Assembly: GCA_016703785.1 (NCBI GenBank)
Contig: JADJBM010000010.1
Coordinates: 62,001-126,000 of the forward strand
DNA: 64,000 nt
From: Betaproteobacteria bacterium
GTDB lineage: Bacteria > Pseudomonadota > Gammaproteobacteria > Burkholderiales > Rhodocyclaceae
Direction: 5' to 3'
The notes below the pieces were generated by a model that was not told the origin of the DNA, did not search any database, and was given only the letters and a program-made list of their open reading frames with translations. Of the stretch, positions 1 through 7,705 are shown one piece after another. Position numbers and translations under genes: made by a program. Positions within the stretch are counted from its first letter, which is position 1; each line of letters begins with the position of its first letter.

Positions 1-2219
1 CTACCGCACCCGCATCTACTCGCCCGAGCGGCTGCTCTATCCGATGCTGCGCGTGGGAGAACGCGGAGAGGGTCGGTTCAAGCGATATCGTGGGACGAGG
101 CCCTCGACCTCATCGCGAAGAAGATGGTCGAACTGAAGCAGAAGTACGGCCCGACGGCGATCCTCGACCAGGCCTATGCCGGCACTTCCTACTGCGTGCT
201 GCACAAGTCCGACCAGATCGAAGGGCTGCTGGCGCGTTTTCTCGGCATGTTCGGCTGCCGCACCAGTTCATGGTCCGTGCCCTCCTACCAGGGCACGACC
301 TTCTCCAGCCGCATGACCTTCGGCACCATCGACGATGGCAACGAGGACGACGCTTTTGCCCACTCGAAGCTCATCATCATGTGGGGCTGGAACCCGGCCT
401 ACACCTTCCACGGCGGCAACACCTTCTACTACATGCGCCTGGCCAAGCAGCGCGGCTGCAAGTTTGTCTTGGTCGATCCGCAGTACACGGATTCCGCCGC
501 CAGCTACGACGCCTGGTGGATCCCCATCAAGCCGAACACCGATGCCGCCATGCTGGCCGGCATGGCGCATCACATCTTCGCCAACAACTTGCAGGACCAG
601 GCTTTCATCGACAAGTTCGTGCAGGGCATGGACGCCGGCACCCTGCCGGACTGGGCCAAGGGTCGCGAAAGCTTCAAGGACTACATCTTCGGTAAGAAGG
701 ACGGCATGCCGAAGACGCCGGAATGGGCTGAGGGGATCTGCGGCGTGAAGGCCGTCGACATCAAGAAACTCGCGCAGATGTATGCGACGACCAAGCCGGC
801 GGCGCTGAAGGCGTCCTGGGCGCCTGGCCGCGCCGCCTACGGCGAGCAGTACAACCGCATGGCCGCGGCCGTGCAGGCGATGACCGGCAACATCGGCATT
901 CTGGGTGGCAGCGCCGAGGGTGTCGGCAAGGGCTGGCACGCCGAGAGCGTGGCCTATCCCTATGACGAGTATGCCAATGTTTGGTACGCCTCGATCAAGT
1001 CCGACCGCTGGGCGCATTGCGTGCTGAATTACCCGAACGTCAAGCGCGAGGAAATCGGCCTGTGGCCGCGTAGCGACAAGCTCGACGGTGCGATCCCCAA
1101 CATCAAGGCGATCTGGTGGCATGGCTCGGACTGGTTCAACCAGCTCACGAACGTCAACAAGGGGAAATCGAGGCGGCGAAGAAGCTGGAGTTCATCGTCT
1201 GCCAGGACTCCACCATTACGCCCTCCGGCCTGTGGGCCGATGTGCTGCTGCCCATCGCGACGCATTTCGAGCGCCACGGCGTGGCGCTGCCCTGGTACAA
1301 GGGCCATTACTACATCCATCGGCCCAAGGCGATCGAGCCGCTCGGCGAGTCGAAGACCGATTTCCAGGTATTCACCGAGTTGGCGTACCGGCTCGAAAAG
1401 CTCGACCCGTCACTCAAGGATTTCGGCAAGCGCTACAACCCGCGCGCCGGTCGCGACTATTTCAACAATCCGGACGCGGTCGACGAAGCCTATCTCGCAG
1501 TCTGGTGGAAGAAGGTGCAGGACCATCAGGGCGTGAAAATGCCCTGGGAGGAATTCAAGCGCCGCGGCATTTACAAGTTTCAGTTCGACCAGCCGCTGGT
1601 CGCATTCCGTGAGCAGATCGAACAGGGCAAGCCGTTCAAGACGCCTTCGGGCAAGATCGAGATCCTGTCCACCACGCTGGCCCGAGTGACTGACTGGACC
1701 AAGACCCAGTACGGCTACCCGATTCCGGAAATACCCAAATGGATCGAGCCTTTCGAGTCGCTCAACCATGCGATGGCGAAGATCTACCCCTTCCACATGA
1801 TCACGCCGCATCCGCGCTGGCGCACCCATTCCATCTTCCACAACATCCCCTGGTTGCGCGAAACCTATCAGCAGGAGATCACGCTGAATGCCGCGGACGC
1901 GAAACACCTCGGCATTCGCACCGGCGACGTGGTCGAGGCCTGGAACGGGCGTGGCCGGATCGTGTTGCCGGCCTACGTCACCGAGCGCTGCATGCCGGGC
2001 GTGGTGGTGGTGTTCGAGGGCGCATGGATGGATCGCGACAAGAACGGCGTCGATCGTGCCGGCAACCCGGATTTCCTCACCCTGGACGAGCCCTCTCCCG
2101 CCGGCGCATTCGCCTACAACACCATCCTGTGCAACGTAAAAAAAACGCAGCTGGCACACAAGCCGGGCTGGGATGTCGAAGCCACGGCACGCGCCCACGT
2201 GTTTCGCCGGGATTACTGA
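1..2219 (+). CDS. DmsA-like molybdopterin oxidoreductase, catalytic subunit (5'-partial, two frameshifts)
   Basis: Catalytic subunit of the DMSO reductase family (bis-MGD molybdenum enzyme). The N-terminal Fe-S region lies off the left edge. Readable parts include RLLYPMLRVGERGEG, SWDEALDLIAKKM, WGWNPAYTFHGGNTFYY and DPQYTDSAASYDAWWIPIKP, which resemble DmsA/YnfE more than NarG or formate dehydrogenase. The C-terminal molybdopterin dinucleotide-binding domain is present (HMITPHPRWRTHS onward). A Ser in SVPSYQGTT is a tentative Mo ligand. The frame shifts by one missing base near 83-88 and again in the G4 run at 1161-1164; restoring a base at each joins three frames into one protein ending at TGA 2217-2219. 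The gene is followed directly by the FeS subunit and chaperone. The substrate cannot be told from sequence; DMSO, TMAO or another oxide or oxyanion are possible. Confidence 0.85.
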
Positions 2220-2220
2220 C

Positions 2221-2895
2221 GTGGCGAAAAAACTCGATCGCAACGAAGTCAAAAAGGCCCTGGAGCGCAAGATCGCACAGACCTATCGGCCGGTGAAGCC
2301 GAATACGCAGTTGGGCTTCATCCATCACAACGTCGACTGCATCGGTTGCCGCGCCTGCGAGATCGCCTGCAAGGACAAGAACGGCCTGCCGCCCGGGCCG
2401 CGCATTCGTCGCGTCATGTACGCCGAGGGCGGAACCTTCCCCGACGTGTTTGCCTACAAAGTGAACATGTCCTGCAATCACTGTGCGGTGCCTGCCTGCC
2501 TGCCGACCTGCCCTTCGGGCGCAATCTGGAAGCGGGAAGACAACGGCGTTGTGGATATCGACTCGACCTTGTGCATCGGCTGCCGCCGCTGCGAGGCAGC
2601 CTGTCCCTACGGTGCGCCGCAGTGGGATCCGGTGGAGAAGACCGTCAAGAAGTGCAATATGTGCATCGACGAACTGGAGGCCGGGCGCAAGCCCTATTGC
2701 GTCATGGCCTGCATGATGCGCGTTCTCGATATCGGGCCGATCAGCGAACTGGCCGCCGGTACCTGGAAGACCACGGCACTGGGGCCGAACGAGAAAGCTG
2801 TACGCCGGGTGAAGAACATGGCGAACCCCGAACTGACCGGCCCGTCCATCGTTTTCATCCCGCACAGCAAAGGCCGGGTGGACGGTAAGCCATGA
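2221..2895 (+). CDS. DmsB-like four-cluster ferredoxin subunit
   Basis: Electron-transfer subunit paired with the upstream molybdoenzyme. The 224-residue protein has 16 cysteines in four groups (about residues 40-50, 85-97, 118-128 and 145-164), enough for four [4Fe-4S] clusters as in DmsB. I place the start at GTG 2221, one base after the catalytic subunit's stop. An in-frame ATG at 2173 would add 16 residues that only reread the end of the upstream gene. The stop overlaps the next start as ATGA. No membrane anchor of the DmsC type follows, so how electrons reach this subunit is not visible here. Confidence 0.88.
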   Translation: MAKKLDRNEVKKALERKIAQTYRPVKPNTQLGFIHHNVDCIGCRACEIACKDKNGLPPGPRIRRVMYAEGGTFPDVFAYKVNMSCNHCAVPACLPTCPSGAIWKREDNGVVDIDSTLCIGCRRCEAACPYGAPQWDPVEKTVKKCNMCIDELEAGRKPYCVMACMMRVLDIGPISELAAGTWKTTALGPNEKAVRRVKNMANPELTGPSIVFIPHSKGRVDGKP

Positions 2896-3623
2896 CCCCG
2901 ACTTTTCCACACGAAATGGCCGAAGCGTTGGCGGATGATGCCGAGGCCCTTGCCGCCCTGCATGATCGCGAATTGAACGCGGAACTGCTCGCAGCGCTGC
3001 GCGCTGTCGATTTCCCGCACAGCCTCGGCCTGTTACCTGACGGAGAACCGACGAAGGAGGTCTGGCGGCTGATGTCTGCCGCCGTGCCGCTGGCGCCGGA
3101 TGCGACGACGCTCGAGCAACTGGCAGTCGATTACGCCGCCATCTACCTTACCGGGGCTTATGGCGCCTCGCCCTGCGAATCGGTGTGGACGGACGACGAG
3201 CATCTCGCCTGCCAGGCGGCCATGTTTGCATTGCGCGATATTTATGCCATGGCAGGATTGGTGGCCGAGGACTGGCGTCGGCGGCCGGATGATCACCTGG
3301 TCCTGCAATTGCTCTATTTATCCCATGTCCTGCGGCGGGCAAGCGGCCCGGCAGAACTGCGCCGGCTGGCGGCCATGATGGACGAACATCTCCTGCGCTG
3401 GCTGCCGGATTTCGCCGAGCGTGTGGCAAGCCGTTGCGAGACGCCTTTTTACGCCGTACTGGGGCGACTGACTTTTGTCTGGTGCGAGCAGGTGCGCGAT
3501 CTGCTCTCCGAATGGCTAGGCGAACCTCGGCCCGCACGCAAGGATGTCAAAGCGCGCGTCAAGACGCAGCGCGTCGAATCCGCACCGCTGGCCTATATGC
3601 CGGGCGCGTCGCCAAGCTGGTAA
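2892..3623 (+). CDS. TorD/DmsD-family molybdoenzyme chaperone
   Basis: Cytoplasmic assembly chaperone of 243 residues, all-helical by composition, with the family signature near residues 92-103 (ASPCESVWTDDEH). Such proteins bind the twin-arginine signal peptide of a partner molybdoenzyme and hold it for cofactor insertion. It overlaps the FeS subunit gene by four bases, so it is surely cotranscribed and dedicated to this enzyme. A copy of the dispersed motif described in the findings lies inside it at 3453-3476, encoding AVLGRLTF. The C-terminal 25 residues are basic and look like an unconserved tail. Confidence 0.85.
   Translation: MTPTFPHEMAEALADDAEALAALHDRELNAELLAALRAVDFPHSLGLLPDGEPTKEVWRLMSAAVPLAPDATTLEQLAVDYAAIYLTGAYGASPCESVWTDDEHLACQAAMFALRDIYAMAGLVAEDWRRRPDDHLVLQLLYLSHVLRRASGPAELRRLAAMMDEHLLRWLPDFAERVASRCETPFYAVLGRLTFVWCEQVRDLLSEWLGEPRPARKDVKARVKTQRVESAPLAYMPGASPSW
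3453..3476 (+). repeat. Dispersed motif copy 1
   Basis: Matches GCCGT-N9-RCTGACTTTY exactly, preceded by C and followed by G. It lies in the chaperone gene and reads AVLGRLTF in frame. Confidence 0.75.
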
Positions 3624-3638
3624 GCTGGCGCTTCCACA

Positions 3639-4091
3639 ATGAAGATCACTCCCGCGCTGTTCCTGCGTTTCATTCCTGTTGCTCTGCTCCTGTTGGCGAG
3701 CGGCGCCCCGCTTGCTGCGCCGATCATCGAGTTGTCCGCCGGCATGCATCGCATCGAGGCCGAGGTCGCCAGCAATCCCGGCGATCGCGCCACAGGCCTG
3801 ATGCATCGTCCGTCGATGCCTGCGCATCGCGGCATGCTGTTCATCTTTCCCGAGGCCGACGTGCAGTGCTTCTGGATGAAGAACACACTGATCCCCCTCA
3901 GCATCGCCTTTCTCGACGACAGCGGCCACATTCTGCAGATCGCCGACATGCAGCCGCAGTCCCTCGATAATCATTGTTCCAGCAAGCCGGTGCGCTTCGC
4001 TCTGGAAATGAATGCCGGTTGGTTCAGGAGCCGGGGACTCGCGGCCGGCGCGAAAATCAACGGCCTCGGCAAGGTCCCGGTCGCTCGATAG
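3639..4091 (+). CDS. DUF192 family exported protein
   Basis: A 150-residue protein with an N-terminal signal peptide of about 26 residues (MKITPALFLRFIPVALLLL, then ASGAPLAA) and a DUF192 domain. Typical family features are GDRATGLMHRPSMPAHRGMLFIF, CFWMKNTLIPLSIAFLD and the C-terminal FALEMNAGWF. The domain is a small beta fold of unknown biochemical role. It lies 15 bases behind the chaperone gene, so it may share the operon, but no functional link to the molybdoenzyme is known. The stop abuts the convergent regulator gene with no spacer. Confidence 0.85.
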   Translation: MKITPALFLRFIPVALLLLASGAPLAAPIIELSAGMHRIEAEVASNPGDRATGLMHRPSMPAHRGMLFIFPEADVQCFWMKNTLIPLSIAFLDDSGHILQIADMQPQSLDNHCSSKPVRFALEMNAGWFRSRGLAAGAKINGLGKVPVAR

Positions 4092-4110
4092 TCAGCCTCT
4101 GGAGGACGGT
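4087..4110 (-). repeat. Degenerate copy of the dispersed motif
   Basis: The reverse strand reads ACCGT, nine bases, then GCTGACTATC: two mismatches to GCCGT-N9-RCTGACTTTY with length and preceding C conserved. It spans the stop codons of the DUF192 gene and the regulator. Confidence 0.4.
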
Positions 4111-5168
4111 GACACCTCAGTACCGCTACCTGACGAATCGTAGCCGGGCAGGGTGCGCACGGCGCGACGAAACCCGTTCCCCTTCAGCAGGGCGAGCAGG
4201 GCTTCAAACGCCGGCTGGCGCATCAGTTCGCGCCGCATCACGAGCAAATAGTCCTCCTTCAGCAACGGCACGAAGCCTAGGCCGAACTGGCTGGCTGCTG
4301 CTTCCACGCCGAGTCCCGCATCGGCATGGCCGCTGGCGATCATCGCCGCCACGGCGGAATGCGTGAGTTCCACGTCGCCGTAGCCGGCAATGGTCCGCGC
4401 CGCGATGCCGTTCTCCCGCAGCAGCCAGTCGAGCAGCAGCCGCGTACCAGCCCCGCTCTGGCGGTTGAGAAAGCGCACGTTCGGTTTGGCCAGGTCGCGC
4501 ACATTGCGCAACTTCTTCGGATTTCTCGGGGCAACCATGATGCCCTGGGTGCGTTTCGCCAGTTGAATCAGCATATGTTGCCGAGGCCTGAGGTAGGGCT
4601 TGTATTGCTGCCATAGCGTTGCCCCGGCGGCGCCTTCCGGACAATGGAATCCGGCGATTTCGCAGCGGCCCTCGGCGAATGACGCCAGACTTTCCAGGCT
4701 GCCGTGGAATTGCAGGTCAATGGGCTGCCCCCTTTTTGCCATGCGCGCGGGCAACAGCGCCAGTGCCAGATCGTGGCTGGCATGCATGCGGGGGATCGAT
4801 CGCGCCGGGGCGGCCGCCTCGGCCAGGCCATGCGTCATTTGCTCGGCGGCGGCAGCAAGCTGGGGCGCGATGGCTTCCCGAATCTGCGTATCGAGTTCAA
4901 GCAGGCGGATGGCAAAGGGGGTCAGGCGCGTACCCAGGCCGCGGGCCGGGATCAGCAGCGGGTGGCCGAAGTTCGCCTCCCAGCGTGCCAGCATGCCCCA
5001 CGCATTGCGGTAGGAAATCCCCGCTTCGCGCGCTGCCGAAGCGATCGAGCCGGTGCGCCGGATGCGCTCCAGTAGGCCGAGCAGTCGCGCCTCCTCCGGC
5101 TGCACCGGATTGACGCCGAAGGTCCAGTTGCAGGCCAGCGATAGTCCCTTTATGACATCAAGCGACAT
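4092..5168 (-). CDS. ModE-type HTH regulator with PBP-like sensor domain
   Basis: A 358-residue transcription factor. Residues about 20-110 form a ModE/LysR-type winged helix (LERIRRTGSIASAAREAGIS, then YRNAWGMLARWEANFG). The rest resembles a periplasmic binding-protein-like domain (PF12727 type; RFLNRQSGAGTRLLLDWLL, then AAMIASGHADAGLG) rather than the molybdate-binding TOBE pair of ModE. ATG 5168 is chosen because GGAGA lies nine bases upstream; the frame stays open to 5300 but that extension crosses the promoter region. TACAAT upstream is a fair -10. It is divergent from two tungstate/molybdate binding-protein genes and beside a molybdoenzyme, so control by Mo or W oxyanion is likely but inferred. 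Confidence 0.82.
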   Translation of the reverse strand: MSLDVIKGLSLACNWTFGVNPVQPEEARLLGLLERIRRTGSIASAAREAGISYRNAWGMLARWEANFGHPLLIPARGLGTRLTPFAIRLLELDTQIREAIAPQLAAAAEQMTHGLAEAAAPARSIPRMHASHDLALALLPARMAKRGQPIDLQFHGSLESLASFAEGRCEIAGFHCPEGAAGATLWQQYKPYLRPRQHMLIQLAKRTQGIMVAPRNPKKLRNVRDLAKPNVRFLNRQSGAGTRLLLDWLLRENGIAARTIAGYGDVELTHSAVAAMIASGHADAGLGVEAAASQFGLGFVPLLKEDYLLVMRRELMRQPAFEALLALLKGNGFRRAVRTLPGYDSSGSGTEVSPSSRG

Positions 5169-5220
5169 ATTTGTGTCTCCAACAATTCTGTCTATTGTAG
5201 TTGACGGTTGATGCAGCGCC

Positions 5221-5240
5221 ATATGCAAAGCAATGCATAT
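5221..5240. promoter_or_regulatory. Inverted repeat, likely operator between regulator and tupA-like gene
   Basis: ATATGCA-N6-TGCATAT is a perfect 7-bp inverted repeat centred between the divergent regulator and binding-protein genes. ModE operators also have AT-rich half-sites separated by about six bases, so this is the best candidate site for the adjacent ModE-type protein. A TTGACG lies just upstream at 5201-5206, but I could not pair it with a convincing -10. Confidence 0.55.
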
Positions 5241-5287
5241 CTGATTGCCAGCAGGCCTATCCAACACACTACAAGGAGATTGATCCC

Positions 5288-6097
5288 ATGCAACGTTCAA
5301 GGCTTTGGTTCGGCTTGCTGCTCGGTGCCCTGATTGCCGTAGCCCAGCCTGTGCTGGCGCGCGACATCCGTCTGTCTACAACTACCAGCACGGAGAATTC
5401 CGGCCTGCTCAAGGCGCTCTTGCCGGCCTTTGAGGCAAAGCACGGGGCCAAGGTGCATGTCATCTCGGTCGGCACCGGCAAGGCGCTCGAACTGGGCAAA
5501 AACGGCGACGTCGATGTCGTTCTTGTGCATGCTCGGGGGGCGGAGGACAAGTTCGTTGCCGACGGCCATGGCGTCAATCGTCGCGACGTGATGTACAACG
5601 ACTTCATCCTGGTCGGGGCGCTGGAGGATCCACTGGCGTTGCGCGGATCGCGCGATGTCATCATGGCCTTCCGCAAACTGGGCGAGGGCCGCGCGAAGTT
5701 CATTTCGCGCGGTGACAACTCCGGCACCGACGTGATGGAGAAATCCTATTGGAAAGAGGCGGGGGTTGCGCCCAAGGGTGGCTGGTTCGTCTCGGCCGGC
5801 CTTGGCATGGGGGAGGTGTTGACCATGGCCGGAGAGATGAAGGCCTATACGCTCAGCGACCGCGCCACCTATGGGGCTTACCGCGCCAAGACCGGACTGG
5901 GTATCCTTGTCCAGGGCGATCAGAAGATGTACAACCCTTACGGCATCATCGCCGTGAGCCCGAAGAAATACCCCGATATCAATTACGACGGCGCCATGAA
6001 ACTGATCGAGTGGATCACCTCGTCGGAAGGGCAGGGGCTCATCGCCGGTTTCAAGGTCAACGGCGAACAGCTGTTTTTTCCGAGCGCAGCGAAATGA
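5288..6097 (+). CDS. TupA-like tungstate/molybdate-binding protein
   Basis: Periplasmic solute-binding protein of 269 residues with a signal peptide ending near ARD (about residue 25). The start has AAGGAG nine bases upstream. The tungstate-protein hallmark TTTSTENSGLL is intact at the N-terminus. The second conserved loop reads SRGDNSGTDVMEKSYW, where TupA proteins usually have SGTH followed by KE, so the site is partly divergent. It normally delivers oxyanion to the permease TupB and ATPase TupC, neither of which is in this window. The stop overlaps the next gene as ATGA. It is divergent from a ModE-type regulator that probably controls it. Confidence 0.85.
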   Translation: MQRSRLWFGLLLGALIAVAQPVLARDIRLSTTTSTENSGLLKALLPAFEAKHGAKVHVISVGTGKALELGKNGDVDVVLVHARGAEDKFVADGHGVNRRDVMYNDFILVGALEDPLALRGSRDVIMAFRKLGEGRAKFISRGDNSGTDVMEKSYWKEAGVAPKGGWFVSAGLGMGEVLTMAGEMKAYTLSDRATYGAYRAKTGLGILVQGDQKMYNPYGIIAVSPKKYPDINYDGAMKLIEWITSSEGQGLIAGFKVNGEQLFFPSAAK

Positions 6098-6972
6098 GGC
6101 CCGCGGCAGAATGGGCGCGGATTGGACGCATGGCCCGTGCGTTGCTCGTCTGTGCCGCACTGTGCGCCAGTTTCGCTACAGCCGGGGCGGCGGAGGGCGT
6201 GATGTACGGCGACGGACCGAACCGATTCTCTCTGGCGACAGGCAGCCCGGGAGAACTCGGTCTGCTCAAGGTGTTGGGTGAGGCCTTCGCCGCCCGCGAG
6301 AAGGCCAGCATGAAATGGATGAAGGCCGGTACCGGTCAATCGCTCAAGCTGCTGCGCGAGAAACAGGTCGACATGGTGATGGTGCACGCGCCCGGTGGAG
6401 AGGAGAAAGCCATTGCGGAAGGCTGGGCAACGCAGCGCACCCTGGTCGGATCAAACGAGTTCTACATCGTCGGTCCGGCAGAGGACCCGGCGCATGTCGC
6501 CACGGCCGGTAGCGGCGCGGAGGCATACCGGCGAATTGCCCGTGCCGGCGCCCGATTCGTATCCCGTGGCGACAATTCCGGCACGCATCAGAAGGAGATG
6601 CAGATCTGGTCTGCCGCCGGGGTGAGGCCTGAGGGTGCCTGGTATGTTGTCACGAAGGACTTCATGACAGCCAGCCTCCTGCGTGCCGACGTCGAGGGGG
6701 CGTATTTCATGACCGACAGCAGTACCTGGGTGGCGGAAAAATCGAAAGCGGCCCGCCTGCGCGTTCTCCTGCGCGGCGACAAGGCTTTGGTCAACACCTA
6801 CCATGCCTTGGCGGTACCGGAAGGCGCCACCCCGGGGCGCGGAACTGCCGTCAAATTCATTCGCTTCGTTGCCTCGCCCGAAGGGCAGCGCATTATTCGC
6901 GAGTTCGGCAGGGAGCGTTACGGTGAAGCGCTTTACAACGACGCCGAGTACGCGAAGCAGTTCGTCGACTGA
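6094..6972 (+). CDS. Second TupA-like binding protein (divergent paralogue)
   Basis: A 292-residue exported protein, paralogous to the upstream gene and translationally coupled to it by ATGA. A hydrophobic signal segment covers about residues 13-31. Here the TTTS motif has become LATGSPGELGLL, but the second loop is the standard form SRGDNSGTHQKEMQIW. The N-terminal half of the ligand site is therefore altered and the C-terminal half kept, the reverse of its neighbour. It may bind another anion or act as an accessory or sensor. A strong terminator follows. Confidence 0.8.
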   Translation: MRPAAEWARIGRMARALLVCAALCASFATAGAAEGVMYGDGPNRFSLATGSPGELGLLKVLGEAFAAREKASMKWMKAGTGQSLKLLREKQVDMVMVHAPGGEEKAIAEGWATQRTLVGSNEFYIVGPAEDPAHVATAGSGAEAYRRIARAGARFVSRGDNSGTHQKEMQIWSAAGVRPEGAWYVVTKDFMTASLLRADVEGAYFMTDSSTWVAEKSKAARLRVLLRGDKALVNTYHALAVPEGATPGRGTAVKFIRFVASPEGQRIIREFGRERYGEALYNDAEYAKQFVD

Positions 6973-6985
6973 CCTTCCGGAGGCA

Positions 6986-7021
6986 AAGGAAAACGGCCCG
7001 CATTTGCGGGCCGTTTTCCTT
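6986..7021. terminator. Bidirectional intrinsic terminator
   Basis: A near-perfect stem of about 16 bp (AAGGAAAACGGCCCGC, loop, and its complement) with A-rich and T-rich flanks. It sits between the convergent second tupA-like gene and sodB and can serve both. Confidence 0.9.
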
Positions 7022-7041
7022 CATGTATTTCTATTAATTCA

Positions 7042-7626
7042 TCAGCCTGCAAAATTCATAGCCGCGAAGTCCCAGTTGGCCAGGCTGGCGAGGTAAGTCT
7101 CGACAAATTTCGGCCGGGCGTTGCGGTAATCGACATAGTAGGCATGTTCCCACACGTCGATGGTGAGCAGGGCCTTGTTCTCGGTAGTGAGCGGGGTGGC
7201 GGCGTTGCTGGTGTTCACGATGTCCACCGAGCCGTCCGGTTTCTTTACCAGCCAGGTCCAGCCCGAGCCGAAGTTGCCCACGGCGGAGGCCTGGAAAGCC
7301 TTCTTGAACTCGTCGAAGGACCCCCACTTCTTGTCGATGGCGTTGGCCAACGCACCGCTTGGGGTACCGCCACCGCCCGGCTTCATGCAGTTCCAGAAGA
7401 AAGTGTGGTTCCATACTTGGGCGGCGTTGTTGAACAGGCCACCCGAGGCTTTCTTGACTATGTCCTCGAGGCCGGCGTTTTCGAATTCGGTCCCCTTGAT
7501 CAGGTTGTTCAGATTGGTGACATAGGCCTGATGGTGCTTGCCGTAGTGGTATTCGAAGGTTTCTTTCGACATGTGCGGCGCAAGTGCGTCCATGGAATAG
7601 GGCAGTGCGGGAAGGGCATGTTCCAT
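7042..7626 (-). CDS. sodB: Superoxide dismutase, iron type
   Basis: Cytoplasmic superoxide dismutase of 194 residues, the usual SodB length. The metal ligands are present as His27, His74, Asp157 and His161 (DVWEHAYYVDYRNARP). AAQVWNHTFFWNCM and FGSGWTWLV fit the Fe form. The start has AGGAGA close upstream. A good sigma-70 promoter with an IscR-like palindrome over its -10 box lies 34-68 bases upstream. It is transcribed away from xseA and ends at a shared terminator. Confidence 0.95.
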   Translation of the reverse strand: MEHALPALPYSMDALAPHMSKETFEYHYGKHHQAYVTNLNNLIKGTEFENAGLEDIVKKASGGLFNNAAQVWNHTFFWNCMKPGGGGTPSGALANAIDKKWGSFDEFKKAFQASAVGNFGSGWTWLVKKPDGSVDIVNTSNAATPLTTENKALLTIDVWEHAYYVDYRNARPKFVETYLASLANWDFAAMNFAG

Positions 7627-7659
7627 CGTGATCTCCTGTTAGTCTGAATGAGCAAATTC

Positions 7660-7694
7660 CCGACTATTTTAGTCGGATTAGATTCATTTGGCAA
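7660..7694 (-). promoter_or_regulatory. sodB promoter with IscR type-1-like site
   Basis: On the minus strand TTGCCA (7694-7689), a 17-base spacer and TAAAAT (7671-7666) form a strong sigma-70 promoter. The -10 is inside the perfect palindrome CCGACTA-AAA-TAGTCGG (7676-7660), which fits the core YYGACTRWWWYAGTCRR that I recall for IscR type-1 sites. A bound regulator would block RNA polymerase. Confidence 0.65.
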
Positions 7695-7705
7695 TATTTG
7701 CACAG

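Noticed and set aside
268..1122. Long minus-strand ORFs opposite the molybdoenzyme, hppA, fimV, rho and the arg genes
   Set aside because: They mirror conserved genes on the other strand, have low-complexity Arg/His-rich translations and no ribosome sites; GC-rich DNA produces these.
2173..2220. Earlier ATG start for the DmsB-like gene
   Set aside because: The extra residues only re-read the end of the upstream gene in another frame and are unlike DmsB N-termini.
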